Positions 9,901 through 18,322 of a stretch of 64,000 nucleotides of DNA are shown here, one piece after another. Position 1 is the first letter of the stretch; every line of letters begins with the position of its first letter. The DNA is taken from the NCBI RefSeq assembly GCF_014199535.1, contig NZ_JACHNV010000003.1:621289-685288 (forward strand), in the 5' to 3' direction. The translations under genes and the position numbers were made by a program. This stretch comes from Hymenobacter latericoloratus. GTDB lineage: Bacteria > Bacteroidota > Bacteroidia > Cytophagales > Hymenobacteraceae. Under the pieces are notes generated by a model that saw only the letters and a program-made list of their open reading frames with translations, was not told the DNA's origin and ran no database searches.

Positions 9901-10313
9901 AAATGCTCGTCGAGGTCGGGTTGCTGCTCCAGCCCGTAGTCCCGCGCTACGGCCCGGAGCCGGTTCTGGCGCAACGGAGCATCAAAGAAGATCCGCAGCT
10001 CCCGGCGCTGCACCAGGGCCAGCAGTACCAGGGCCTCGTGCGCACACAAGTGCCCGGCCGGGGCAGCGCAGGTGCATTGCAGTACCAGGTCCATATTCTG
10101 GTCTACCGTCACCTCAGGGCCTACCCCTCCGCCCAAGCTAAACCTCCCCTGATTAATAGTTAACTCCTCAGGGGCCACCGCGTTCAGCGCCCGGCCCTCC
10201 GGCGCTACTTCGGCACCGTGGTGCTGCTCAATGATGGCGCTGGTCAGGTCCGGGAGGGTGAGCCCGGGGAAAGTGAACTGGTGGTTGTAAGGTTGCTCCG
10301 GCGTGTTGGGCAT
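6960..10313 (-). CDS. SWIM zinc-finger SNF2-family helicase
   Basis: A large (about 1117 aa) SNF2/Swi2 ATPase. Residues near 80-100 carry a SWIM zinc finger (CTC...HLCAH), thought to bind DNA or protein. The C-terminal half holds the two RecA-like lobes: Walker A DDMGLGKTLQV near residue 690, Walker B LDEAQAIKN near 780, TGTPLENN, then the late motifs SLKAGGTGLNLTEADYV and QAIDRAYRIGQ near 1060. The family translocates on double-stranded DNA; bacterial members of the RapA/HepA-like group act in transcription or repair, but the specific role here is unknown. I chose the ATG at 10313 over the TTG at 10334. The N-terminal 600 residues beyond SWIM look like the usual SNF2_assoc region. Confidence 0.9.
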   Translation of the reverse strand: MPNTPEQPYNHQFTFPGLTLPDLTSAIIEQHHGAEVAPEGRALNAVAPEELTINQGRFSLGGGVGPEVTVDQNMDLVLQCTCAAPAGHLCAHEALVLLALVQRRELRIFFDAPLRQNRLRAVARDYGLEQQPDLDEHFQLTYAEGQTSITPRQPELLPLTAASKQELVRQLLPEKRQLPSAPTAATRAVLLTRHRYYGHLTLQLIEAETTAAGKLKNPLTTLNPLDGLWNIQDPEVLKFYTGLARFQHNYEEERSAQALEALRVVVKNPLALPVYAHQAAQGEKPTAQSVVPVWVHRARLELRLLVTEQGEFYRVSGQLSVLDQLLDLKDVTIRYDYFVAVHDNLYLLDDLDVWRVVEFFKKRSNTLLLHQSKFPEFQQDVLAGLEDKLHIHYTYVRPATFQQLTLGGYDEAPKALLYLSEAGAHVEVLPVMRYGEREVSVLSRKQLQDTDALSQVFAVTRDAAAETRLLKALLRHYPHFEEQLHLDALYVSKKQFLDEDWFLEAFEDWRTQGITILGFNQLKGNNLNPHKARVTVQVSRETNWFDTKLGVRFGKQHATLPQLYQAVRNQRRYVTLDDGTRGILPQEWLDKFTRYFAAAEVVEDQLRTPAVNFAAVEELYQPEELIAEARAQLADYRAALADFGGIQAAPVPAGLQATLRDYQRQGLNWLNFLDTFNFGGCLADDMGLGKTLQVLAFLLLQREKGERSASLVVVPTSLVFNWQAEVAKFAPTLRVHTLHGASRTKHAAEFDGYDIVLTTYGTLVADVRALQSYHFNYVILDEAQAIKNPDSQRYKAARRLQARNRLVLTGTPLENNTYDIYGLLSFACPGLLGSRAHFKAHFATRIDKFKDDSQARALQQKIRPFVLRRTKAQVAPELPDKTEMVLYCDMGPEQRRVYEACKEDYRNLLLGRREDVLGKDHMHLLQGLTRLRQICNSPALLPDGPDYGAASAKLEVLLEELQSHAPQHKILIFSQFVGMLDLIRPMLEAHDIPYQQLTGQTRHRAAAVQEFQQNEQVRVFLISLKAGGTGLNLTEADYVYLVDPWWNPAVENQAIDRAYRIGQTKKVVAVRLICPRTVEEKIMQLQETKRELAQDLIRTDAALLKTLSKQELLELFD

Positions 10314-10368
10314 TGCTCCCGCTTCGGTGGTCAAGGCGCGTGCTCGCGTCTTATTCGTGGTTTAGATT

Positions 10369-10443
10369 GTCATTCCGAGCAAAGCGAGGAATCTGGGTCG
10401 AACTCAAGAGAGTAACTCAGATTCCTCCTGCGTCGGAATGACA
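10369..10443. repeat. palindromic repeat, GTCATTCCGAG family
   Basis: TGTCATTCCGAG...GAGGAATCTG (10369-10396) is answered by the inverted CAGATTCCTC...CGGAATGACA (10418-10443) with a short loop and a few mismatches. It lies between the SNF2 gene and the RES toxin gene. A half copy of the same family occurs at 16500. Confidence 0.75.
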
Positions 10444-10495
10444 GCTAGTATCGGTTGTTCTGGCGTCAAGAGGCTAATATGCGTCTCTATAACCT

Positions 10496-10957
10496 CTACC
10501 CTACATCAACGGCTTTAATGCGCGCGTCAAAGCTGAATTCTTCTCGCCCTACTATCTGAATACGCTTGAACTCGGGGTGGCGGCTGTTGAGGATGTAGTT
10601 GTGCTCCTGCGGAATGATGGACGAAGGCACCCGCAGCACCGCCGACTGGCGTGCCGCGTACCAGGCCGCGCCCAGGGGCTGACAGAGGGCGTAGCGGCTG
10701 GCCTTCTCCCAGTTTTTGGGTAGCTGAGCTAGGTCTATTTCCTCAATTATCAGATCGTCGGGCACGTCAATCACCAACACCCGGAACTGGTCGTTGAGCC
10801 CCTCTCCGCTTCGGTGCACTACGTTCTCAAGGCAGGCTAGGGCCCGCGACGAGGCCGTGTAAATCACGAACTGGTCTTTGTAATTCCAGCGCGCCCGGTA
10901 GCCGGAGGCAAACAGGTCATCGGCGTATTTGGCCAAGCAGATGCGGTATACCAGCAT
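10496..10957 (-). CDS. RES-domain toxin of a type II toxin-antitoxin pair
   Basis: The 153-aa protein matches the RES domain: an early Arg in VYRI, the Tyr in VIYTASS and the Glu in ALACLE are the expected ADP-ribosyltransferase-like active-site residues. Known RES toxins degrade or modify cellular NAD+. The ATG at 10957 is preferred because the TTG at 10990 would overlap the antitoxin. It follows the antitoxin by 10 bases, the usual antitoxin-first order. A palindromic repeat lies just downstream. The family assignment is firm; activity is inferred. Confidence 0.88.
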   Translation of the reverse strand: MLVYRICLAKYADDLFASGYRARWNYKDQFVIYTASSRALACLENVVHRSGEGLNDQFRVLVIDVPDDLIIEEIDLAQLPKNWEKASRYALCQPLGAAWYAARQSAVLRVPSSIIPQEHNYILNSRHPEFKRIQIVGREEFSFDARIKAVDVG

Positions 10958-10967
10958 ACCGGAGGGG

Positions 10968-11429
10968 CTAGGATAAGTCGCCGTAGGCAATGCGGGTCAG
11001 TTCCTCGGCCACCAGGTCAATGCCGCCGCTGGTTTCCAGCAGCCGCAAGGGTACTTCCTGGTCGAGGCCGTGGGCGGGCTTATCCAGCCACCGCAGAAAC
11101 GCGGCCGCCTCCCCGAATACTTCCAGCCCCAGGTTATAGAGGCTGATAATCTTCAGGGTCTTCTCGCTGCTGGCTGCGCTCAGGGTTTTCTTTTCCTGCG
11201 AATACGTCCGCAGGGTTTTCGTGGATAGCTCGTAGATGGCCTCCAGCTCGTTAGCCTGCAGCTGAAAGGCTTCCGCCACCTCAAATGCCGTGGCGGCCGG
11301 CACCCCTTTGCGCGCTTCCATTACCAAGGCAAACGCATCTTGGCCCGCTTGCCCCCAGGCTGCCCACTTCTTGCGCAGGGCCGCGGGCATGGTGGCGGTA
11401 ATTTTCGGAGGATGAGCAGTGGCAGCCAT
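10968..11429 (-). CDS. Xre/MbcA/ParS-type antitoxin of the RES pair
   Basis: The 153-aa protein has an N-terminal Xre-like helical segment (ATAFEVAEAFQLQANELEAI, then STKTLRTY) and the C-terminal DUF2384 toxin-binding region (LGLEVFGEAAAFLRWLDKPA ... RIAYGDLS). Such antitoxins bind and plug the RES active site and repress their own promoter. The 80 bases upstream contain an imperfect inverted AT-rich pair (GAAATTTTTCCG at 11461 and CGGAATTTTTTC at 11480) that could be the operator, and a near-consensus -7 element on the minus strand (TACGTTCG). Those regulatory points are inference. Confidence 0.88.
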   Translation of the reverse strand: MAATAHPPKITATMPAALRKKWAAWGQAGQDAFALVMEARKGVPAATAFEVAEAFQLQANELEAIYELSTKTLRTYSQEKKTLSAASSEKTLKIISLYNLGLEVFGEAAAFLRWLDKPAHGLDQEVPLRLLETSGGIDLVAEELTRIAYGDLS

Positions 11430-11507
11430 AGGTGTGGTGGTTTGACAGGTCGAACGTAGGGAAATTTTTCCGATTAACGCGGAATTTTTTCTTTGGGTTC
11501 ACGCCAT

Positions 11508-11598
11508 CTGTCATCCTGAGCGCAGCGAAGGACCTTCTCACGTTGAAACGACTTCCGATGCAACGTGAGAAGGTCCTTCGCTGCGCTCAGGATGACAG
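11508..11598. repeat. perfect 38-bp inverted repeat, GTCATCCTGAG family
   Basis: Bases 11508-11545 and 11561-11598 are exact reverse complements over all 38 positions, separated by 15 bases. The arms start CTGTCATCCTGAGCGCAGCG. The element sits between the end of holA and the toxin-antitoxin promoter region. Transcribed, it would form a very stable hairpin and could stop holA transcripts. Perfect arms suggest a recent insertion or active maintenance. Confidence 0.9.
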
Positions 11599-11622
11599 CT
11601 AGTACAGATAGTATAAAAACGG

Positions 11623-12699
11623 CTACATCCCTACCACGGCGTGCAGCGGCACGGGGTGCAGAATCAGCCACACCAGTTCCCGCAGGATTTCACCATCGGT
11701 CATGGAGCCCGAGTCGATGCCTTTACTTTGGGCGTCGGCGCGGCGGATGAGGTGGACGATGTCGCGAGTACGCTCGAAGGGGAAGACCTTCAGGCCGGTT
11801 TGGTAGTCGCGGCGGGCGTAGCTATTAGCCAGGTTCAGGCGCTTCCAGTCCGCTTCGGTGGGGTTGGGCAGCTGGTGCAGGGCCAGCAGGCGCGAGAAGT
11901 AGTTGAACAGCAGCGTCAGGTTCGGAATGAGCGGGTTATTCTTGGGGTTGGCCTCGAAATAGAGTAGAATGCGGTTGGCCTTGAGCACGTCGCGGCGAAT
12001 AAGCGCCGACTGCAGCTCGAAGATGTTGTACTCCTTGCTGATGCCCACCATGCGCTGCACCAGGTCCTCATCAATACTGTGGCCCGGCAGCAGGTTGATA
12101 AGCATCTTATCGACCTCGTTCGTGAGCCTGCCCAGTTCCGCCCCGATGTATTCGGCCAGCATGTTGGTAGCCTGGGGCGTAATCTGCTGGCCCTTTGAGC
12201 GCACGTAGTTGGTGAGCCAGGGCGCCACCTGGTTGTCGTAGAGCTTTTTGCTGGTGAGCAGCACCGTGCCGGCCGGAGCCGGGTTGTTTTTGTCGCCCGA
12301 GAGCAGCTTGCCCAGCTTCTTGCGGGCATCCAGGGTTTTGTGCTTGTAGCACAGCACCAGCACCGTGCTCTGCAATGGGTTCTTGAGGTAGGCCTCCAGA
12401 AACGGCCACGACTTCTCCGCTTCCAGATCGGCCACGGCTTGGGCTTCCTTCACGATGACGACGGAGCGCTCGGCCATCATGGGGAAGCGCTTAGCCTGGC
12501 TGAGGATGCCGGCCACGTCGGTATCCTTGCCGTAGAGCACCACCTGGTTAAAGCCTTTTTCGTGCTCCTGCAGCACGGTTTTTTCCAGCAGATCGGCTAC
12601 CAGATCAATATAGTACGGCTCCTCCCCTTGCAGAAAGTACACGGGCGCAAACTGCCGCTGCTGGAGCTGCTTCAGAATCTCGTCGGCGGTGAGGGTCAA
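11623..12699 (-). CDS. holA: DNA polymerase III delta subunit
   Basis: The delta subunit opens the beta sliding clamp within the clamp loader. The 358-aa protein matches HolA: the N-terminal PVYFLQGEEPYYIDLVADLL segment replaces a functional Walker A, followed by FPMMAERSVVIVKEAQ and the late FELQSALIRRD region of the AAA+-like fold. The start used is TTG (12699), with no better ATG nearby; it abuts an AT-rich repeat element that ends at the start codon. A TACCTTTG -7 element on the minus strand lies at 12773-12766. Transcription diverges from tyrS. Confidence 0.9.
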   Translation of the reverse strand: MTLTADEILKQLQQRQFAPVYFLQGEEPYYIDLVADLLEKTVLQEHEKGFNQVVLYGKDTDVAGILSQAKRFPMMAERSVVIVKEAQAVADLEAEKSWPFLEAYLKNPLQSTVLVLCYKHKTLDARKKLGKLLSGDKNNPAPAGTVLLTSKKLYDNQVAPWLTNYVRSKGQQITPQATNMLAEYIGAELGRLTNEVDKMLINLLPGHSIDEDLVQRMVGISKEYNIFELQSALIRRDVLKANRILLYFEANPKNNPLIPNLTLLFNYFSRLLALHQLPNPTEADWKRLNLANSYARRDYQTGLKVFPFERTRDIVHLIRRADAQSKGIDSGSMTDGEILRELVWLILHPVPLHAVVGM

Positions 12700-12910
12700 T
12701 TCAATGAAGAATTAAAAATTAAGAATGAAGAATTGGTGGGTTGTTGGTCACCTAATCTTCCCTGTCAAAGGTACGGCCTGCCTCTTACCTTTGCGGACTG
12801 CTTCCCGAGAATTGCGTAGGTGTTGTTTCCGTAACACGGCAGGTTTCCCACTGTCCAGCCGCCTAACTCAATTCTTCATTCTTCATTCTTCATTCTTCAT
12901 TCTTAATTGA
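12700..12910. repeat. AT-rich tandem-unit inverted element between holA and tyrS
   Basis: The left part (12700-12735) reads AATGAAGAATTAAAAATTAA and on; the right part (12868-12910) is made of ATTCTTC units repeated about four times and ends TTAATTGA. The two parts are imperfect inverted copies. The element exactly fills the space between the start codons of two divergent genes. A related element lies between rpmI and rplT at 31447-31546. It is not a CRISPR: the units are only 7 bases with no spacers. Confidence 0.7.
12766..12793. promoter_or_regulatory. paired divergent -7 elements for holA and tyrS
   Basis: CAAAGGTA (12766-12773) and TACCTTTG (12786-12793) are exact inverted copies around a 12-base centre. 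Each reads as a Bacteroidota -7 element TAnnTTTG, the first for holA (minus), the second for tyrS (plus). Neither has a clear TTG at the -33 position. Confidence 0.45.
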
Positions 12911-12914
12911 CCCC

Positions 12915-14213
12915 TTGGATTTAATAGAAGAACTGCGCTGGCGGGGCATGTTTCACGACATGATGCCCGGTACCGACGAGCACTTACGCCAGAACGCGCC
13001 CATCACCGGCTACATCGGCTTCGACCCTACGGCACCCTCCCTGCACATCGGCAACCTGGCTACCATTATGCTGCTGGTGCACCTGCAGCGCGCCGGCCAC
13101 CGCCCCCTGGCCCTGGTAGGCGGCGCCACCGGTATGATTGGCGACCCCTCGGGTAAGTCGGCGGAGCGCAACCTGCTCGATGAAGAGGCTCTGCGCCGCA
13201 ACCAGGCCGGCATTCGGGCGCAGCTGGAGAAGTTTCTGGTGTTCGACGACTCGCCTACCGGTGCCCGCGTGGTGAACAACTACGACTGGTTCAAGGAGTT
13301 TGGCTTCCTGCAGTTCCTGCGCGAGGTAGGCAAGCACCTCACCGTTAACTACATGATGGCCAAAGACTCGGTGAAGCGCCGTATTAGCGGCAACGAAGAG
13401 TCGGGCGCCGAGGGCATCAGCTACACCGAGTTCAGCTACCAGCTGCTGCAGGGCTACGACTTCTACCACCTCTACAAAGAGCTGGGCACCACTCTGCAGA
13501 TGGGCGCTTCCGACCAGTGGGGCAACATCACCACCGGCACCGAGCTGATCCGGCGCATGTCGGGCGGCGAGGGCAAAGCCTACGCCCTCACCGGCCAGCT
13601 CATCACCAAGGCCGATGGTACCAAGTACGGCAAGAGCGAAACCGGCACCGTGTGGCTGGATGGCTCCATGACGAGCCCCTACCAGTTCTACCAGTTCTTC
13701 CTGGGTGCCGCCGACGCCGACGTGCCCCGCCTGATCCGGGTGTTCACGCTCCTACCCCAGGCCGAAATCGAAGCCCTGGAAGCCGAGCACGCCCAGGCGC
13801 CGCACTTGCGTACCCTGCAGAAAGCCCTGGCCCAGGACGTCACCATCCGGGTGCACGGCCAGGCGGCCTACGAAGCGGCCTTATCGGCCTCGCAGGTGCT
13901 TTTCGGGGGCGGCGACCTGGCTACCTTGGATGAAGCAACGCTGCTCGACGTGTTTGCCGGCGTGCCCCGCCTGGAAGTATCGCGCGCCTCGCTGCTTGAG
14001 CAGAACGTTATCGGGCTGCTTAGCGAAGCTACTAATGGCGCTATCTTCCCATCGAAAGGCGAGGCCCGCAAAATGATTCAGGGCGGTGGCGTGAGCGTGA
14101 ACCGCACCAAAGCCACTCCGGAGCAACAGGCCACCGAAGTGCCCCTGTTACTGGGCCAGTACATCGTGGCTCAGAAGGGCAAGAAAAACTACTACCTGAT
14201 CAAAGTAGTGTAA
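12915..14213 (+). CDS. tyrS: tyrosyl-tRNA synthetase
   Basis: TyrS charges tRNA-Tyr. The 432-aa protein carries the class I HIGH-equivalent HIGN at residue 44, the KMSKS-equivalent KYGKS near residue 237, the tyrosine-binding [20 protein letters not shown] region and [11 protein letters not shown], and ends with an S4 RNA-binding domain ([15 protein letters not shown]). It starts at a TTG (12915); the upstream frame is repeat DNA (ATTCTTC units), so a longer protein is unlikely. The gene diverges from holA and ends at a good terminator. Confidence 0.95.
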   Translation: MDLIEELRWRGMFHDMMPGTDEHLRQNAPITGYIGFDPTAPSLHIGNLATIMLLVHLQRAGHRPLALVGGATGMIGDPSGKSAERNLLDEEALRRNQAGIRAQLEKFLVFDDSPTGARVVNNYDWFKEFGFLQFLREVGKHLTVNYMMAKDSVKRRISGNEESGAEGISYTEFSYQLLQGYDFYHLYKELGTTLQMGASDQWGNITTGTELIRRMSGGEGKAYALTGQLITKADGTKYGKSETGTVWLDGSMTSPYQFYQFFLGAADADVPRLIRVFTLLPQAEIEALEAEHAQAPHLRTLQKALAQDVTIRVHGQAAYEAALSASQVLFGGGDLATLDEATLLDVFAGVPRLEVSRASLLEQNVIGLLSEATNGAIFPSKGEARKMIQGGGVSVNRTKATPEQQATEVPLLLGQYIVAQKGKKNYYLIKVV

Positions 14214-14237
14214 GCCCACCAAACGCCGCGCGAAGTC

Positions 14238-14277
14238 AAACCCCTGTTGCCCTTTGTGGCAGCAGGGGTTTACTTTT
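14238..14277 (+). terminator. terminator after tyrS
   Basis: AAACCCCTG (14238) pairs with CAGGGGTTT (14263) and is followed by ACTTTT, 24 bases after the tyrS stop. The rest of the 14214-14540 gap holds the terminator at 14474-14500 and no gene I can see. Confidence 0.75.
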
Positions 14278-14473
14278 CCGGAATAGCCAGAATGCCCCGG
14301 TCCGCCGCCACAGGCCCTCATCCGCTGGCCTCGCGCTGATACCTGAAGGGTTGGGCCCACTTTAGGGGGTAGGCGGAACTTGTTCCGGCGGTGCGAATGG
14401 TGCGGATGTTAACTGACCGGACGACAGCAGCGTTCGGCCCGAGCGGGGGCCTCCTACCCCGCGGCCAACAGAA

Positions 14474-14500
14474 AGGCCCCACCAGTAGCTGGTGAGGCCT
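14474..14500 (-). terminator. terminator of the histone H1-like gene
   Basis: A 12-bp stem with one mismatch and a 3-base loop (AGGCCTCACCAG/CTGGTGGGGCCT on the minus strand), followed by TTTCTGTT. It is 40 bases past the stop of the H1-like gene. Confidence 0.55.
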
Positions 14501-14540
14501 CACAGGAAGCTATTACCACCGCAGAAGCTGCGGTGCCGAA

Positions 14541-14801
14541 CTACTTCTTTTTAGCGGGAGCGGCTTTCTTAGCGGCCGGAGCGGCAGCTTTCTTAGCCGG
14601 AGCAGCTTTAGCCGGAGCGGCTTCGCCACCTTCGTTCTTTTTGTTCTGCACCTCGGTGCGGATGGTCTGGGCCATGTTCTTCAGCTCCTGCATGCCCTTG
14701 CGCACGCGGGTGCCAGCGGCCGAGTTGCCCTTGTCATAGAACTTCTCGAAGTCAGCTTCCAGCGACATCACGAGGTCTTTCAGTTGGCTAAAATTGCTCA
14801 T
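14541..14801 (-). CDS. histone H1-like (Hc1-type) nucleoid protein
   Basis: The 86-aa protein has an acidic helical N-terminus (FSQLKDLVMSLEADFEKFYD) and a helical middle (RVRKGMQELKNMAQTIRTEV), then a lysine/alanine/proline tail with repeated AAPAKK units. This is the layout of the Hc1-like family found throughout Bacteroidota, which is believed to bind DNA through the tail. A Bacteroidota-type promoter lies at 14845-14874. It is monocistronic, with its own terminator. Confidence 0.85.
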   Translation of the reverse strand: MSNFSQLKDLVMSLEADFEKFYDKGNSAAGTRVRKGMQELKNMAQTIRTEVQNKKNEGGEAAPAKAAPAKKAAAPAAKKAAPAKKK

Positions 14802-14844
14802 TTGGGAGGGGTTGTTTGGTGTGGAAAAATGTGTTTAACCGGCT

Positions 14845-14874
14845 CTAATATACAGGGATTTCAAATACAAGCAA
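14845..14874 (-). promoter_or_regulatory. promoter of the histone H1-like gene
   Basis: On the minus strand TTG (14874-14872), 19 bases, then TATATTAG (14852-14845), one mismatch from TAnnTTTG. The expected start is near 14838, giving a leader of about 37 bases. Confidence 0.55.
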
Positions 14875-14990
14875 GTTGCCAAGTTTTTTTCTCAAACCCG
14901 TTTTCAAGCCTGCTAAGGCACTTTTTATACGTAAACAACTCAACAATAGGTTACCCACCCAGTAGCACATTCTTTAAATAATACTAAAAC

Positions 14991-15023
14991 AAAAAGCCGA
15001 CTCCCATGTAGAAGTCGGCTTTT
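14991..15023 (-). terminator. terminator of the alpha-oxoamine synthase gene
   Basis: AAAAGCCGACT (minus-strand order) pairs with AGTCGGCTTTT at 14992-15023, followed by Ts; it is 20 bases past the stop codon. Confidence 0.8.
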
Positions 15024-15042
15024 GCACTTAGCGAAGCTCCGG

Positions 15043-16293
15043 TTAGCCCTGCAGGCCGGCAGGCACCTCGGCCTTGGAGTATAGCCCGTTGCGGAGCTTC
15101 TCCTGCACGGCCTCAAAGGCCTTAATGGTGATGGCTACGTCGTCGAGGGTATGCACGGCCGTGGGGATGATGCGGAGCATAATCACGCCCTTCGGCACCA
15201 CCGGATACACCACGATAGAGCAGAAAATGCCGTGATTCTCACGCAGATCGAAGGTTACCTGCGTTGCATCGGGGATTTGGCCTTCCAGCAGCACCGGCGT
15301 TACGGGCGAGGTAGTGGTGCCAATATTGAAGCCTTTTTCGCGCAGACCGCTCTGCAGGGCCCGCACAATGGTCCAGAGGTTTTCCTTCAGCTCGGGGCGG
15401 GTGCGCAGCAGCTCCAAGCGCTTCAAAGCGCCCACTACCAGCGGCATGGGCAGGCTTTTGGCAAAAATCTGGCTGCGCATGTTGTAGCGCAAATATTCAA
15501 TTACGTTTTCCGGGCCGGCCACGAAAGCGCCGATGCTGGCCATGCTCTTGGCGAACGTCGAAAAATAAAGGTCGATGCCGTCCTGCACGCCCTGTTCTTC
15601 GCCCGTTCCGGCGCCGGTAGCGCCCATGGTGCCGAAGCCGTGCGCGTCGTCCACGAACAGGCGGAACTGGTACTTCTCCTTCAGGGCTACTACCCCGCGC
15701 AGGTCGCCTTGGTTGCCCGACATGCCGAACACGCCCTCAGTAATTACCAAGATGCCGCCGCCGGTTTCGTCGATGATGCGTTGGGCGCGCTCCAGCTGCT
15801 TCTCCAGGCTGGCCATATCGTTGTGCACGTACACAAAGCGCTTGCCCGCGTGCAGGCGCACCCCATCAATAATGCAGGCGTGCGACTCGGCATCGTACAC
15901 AATCACGTCGTGGCGGCCGACCATGGCATCAATAATGGACACCACGCCCTGGTAGCCGAAGTTGAGCAGCATGCAGTCCGGCTTCATCACGAACTCAGCC
16001 AGCTCATTTTCCAGCTGCTCGTGCAGATTGGAGTTGCCCGACATCATGCGCGCGCCCATGGGCAGGGCCATGCCGTATTCCGCGGCCGCCTCGGCGTCGG
16101 CTTTACGTACTTCAGGGTGGTTAGCCAGGCCTAAATAGTTATTCAGGCTCCAGGTGAGAACCTCTTTACCGCGGAAAATCATGCGCGGCTTAATCTCACC
16201 TTCCAGCTTGGGGAAGGTAAAATAGCCGTGTGCGTAATGTGAATGGCTACCCAGCGGGCCGCGGTTGGCGGCAATCTTCTCAAATAGATCCAC
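15043..16293 (-). CDS. alpha-oxoamine synthase (serine palmitoyltransferase or cysteate acyltransferase type)
   Basis: A PLP-dependent enzyme of the group containing serine palmitoyltransferase, 8-amino-7-oxononanoate synthase and KBL. Landmarks are SLNNYLGLANHPEV, MGARMMSGNSNLHEQLE, the PLP-stacking SHACIIDG, VDDAHGFGTMG and the Schiff-base Lys in STFAKSMASIG. With no biotin genes nearby and a Bacteroidota host, sphingolipid synthesis (Spt) or sulfonolipid/capnine synthesis (SulA, cysteate as substrate) is most likely; the sequence alone does not let me choose. I use the GTG at 16293 (416 aa, beginning MDLFEKIAANRG); the frame runs open to an ATG at 16410, but that codon overlaps the promoter. 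Confidence 0.8.
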   Translation of the reverse strand: MDLFEKIAANRGPLGSHSHYAHGYFTFPKLEGEIKPRMIFRGKEVLTWSLNNYLGLANHPEVRKADAEAAAEYGMALPMGARMMSGNSNLHEQLENELAEFVMKPDCMLLNFGYQGVVSIIDAMVGRHDVIVYDAESHACIIDGVRLHAGKRFVYVHNDMASLEKQLERAQRIIDETGGGILVITEGVFGMSGNQGDLRGVVALKEKYQFRLFVDDAHGFGTMGATGAGTGEEQGVQDGIDLYFSTFAKSMASIGAFVAGPENVIEYLRYNMRSQIFAKSLPMPLVVGALKRLELLRTRPELKENLWTIVRALQSGLREKGFNIGTTTSPVTPVLLEGQIPDATQVTFDLRENHGIFCSIVVYPVVPKGVIMLRIIPTAVHTLDDVAITIKAFEAVQEKLRNGLYSKAEVPAGLQG

Positions 16294-16380
16294 GAGGGAA
16301 CGGGTTGAATGTGAAACGAAAACGAGCGGTTGTGCCCAAGGACCTAACGCCCGAGTAATGTACAAAGTTATGGCAATCCG

Positions 16381-16410
16381 CAAAGGTAGCCGCTTTCGGG
16401 CGGCATCCAA
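16381..16410 (-). promoter_or_regulatory. promoter of the alpha-oxoamine synthase gene
   Basis: On the minus strand TTG (16410-16408), 19 bases, TACCTTTG (16388-16381): a full match to the Bacteroidota pattern. A second -7-like TAACTTTG follows 12 bases downstream. Transcription near 16374 fixes the GTG at 16293 as the start and rules out the ATG at 16410. Confidence 0.65.
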
Positions 16411-16499
16411 CCTTCAGGAAAATGCCCGCCGGCGTTTTCTGGTGCGCCCGGAATGGCGTTTCTTTGGGTGCTGAATGTCATTGGTCAGTCTCGTTAGCC

Positions 16500-16652
16500 C
16501 GTCATTCCGAGCGAAGCCGAGGAATCTCGCGTGCTGACGTTGTGGTAATAACGCTCCTGTTGAGCTTACCGAAGCATCTTTACCACTTTAGCAAGGTTGC
16601 CCTTGACATGAGCACGCGAGGTGCTTCGGCAAGCTCAGCATGACGTTCTTAC
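16500..16652. repeat. compound palindromic repeat upstream of accC
   Basis: Bases 16500-16540 are one half of the GTCATTCCGAG family. From 16560 on, TTGAGCTTACCGAAGCATCT and its inverted counterpart GGTGCTTCGGCAAGCTCAGC (to 16652, ending ATGACG) form a copy of the GTCATGCTGAG family. Two families appear fused or nested here. Confidence 0.6.
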
Positions 16653-16697
16653 ACTAAAAGCCCTACAACCTCCTCTCCCACCCGCCTACCCTCTCCC

Positions 16698-18206
<1,509 letters not shown>

Positions 18207-18228
18207 AACTTATCAATCCCGATAAAGT

Positions 18229-18260
18229 AAAATGCCCGGCCTAATGGCCGGGCATTTTAC
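18229..18260 (+). terminator. terminator after accC
   Basis: A perfect 13-bp stem (AAAATGCCCGGCC / GGCCGGGCATTTT) with a 4-base loop, 22 bases after the accC stop. Confidence 0.85.
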
Positions 18261-18322
18261 TTTGCATTTATGGTTCTGGCTAGTCCACCAATTAAATAAT
18301 ACTATACTTTGAACTAAGCTTA

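Noticed and set aside
10369..10443. Terminal inverted repeats of an insertion sequence
   Set aside because: No transposase anywhere near; arms are short, spacing is far below IS length, and similar palindromes lie in other intergenic gaps.
12868..12910. ATTCTTC repeats as a CRISPR or microsatellite-type phase switch
   Set aside because: Units are 7 bases with no spacers and no cas genes; the pair of inverted halves fits an intergenic element better. Phase variation of tyrS is unlikely because it is essential, though unit-number variation was not tested.
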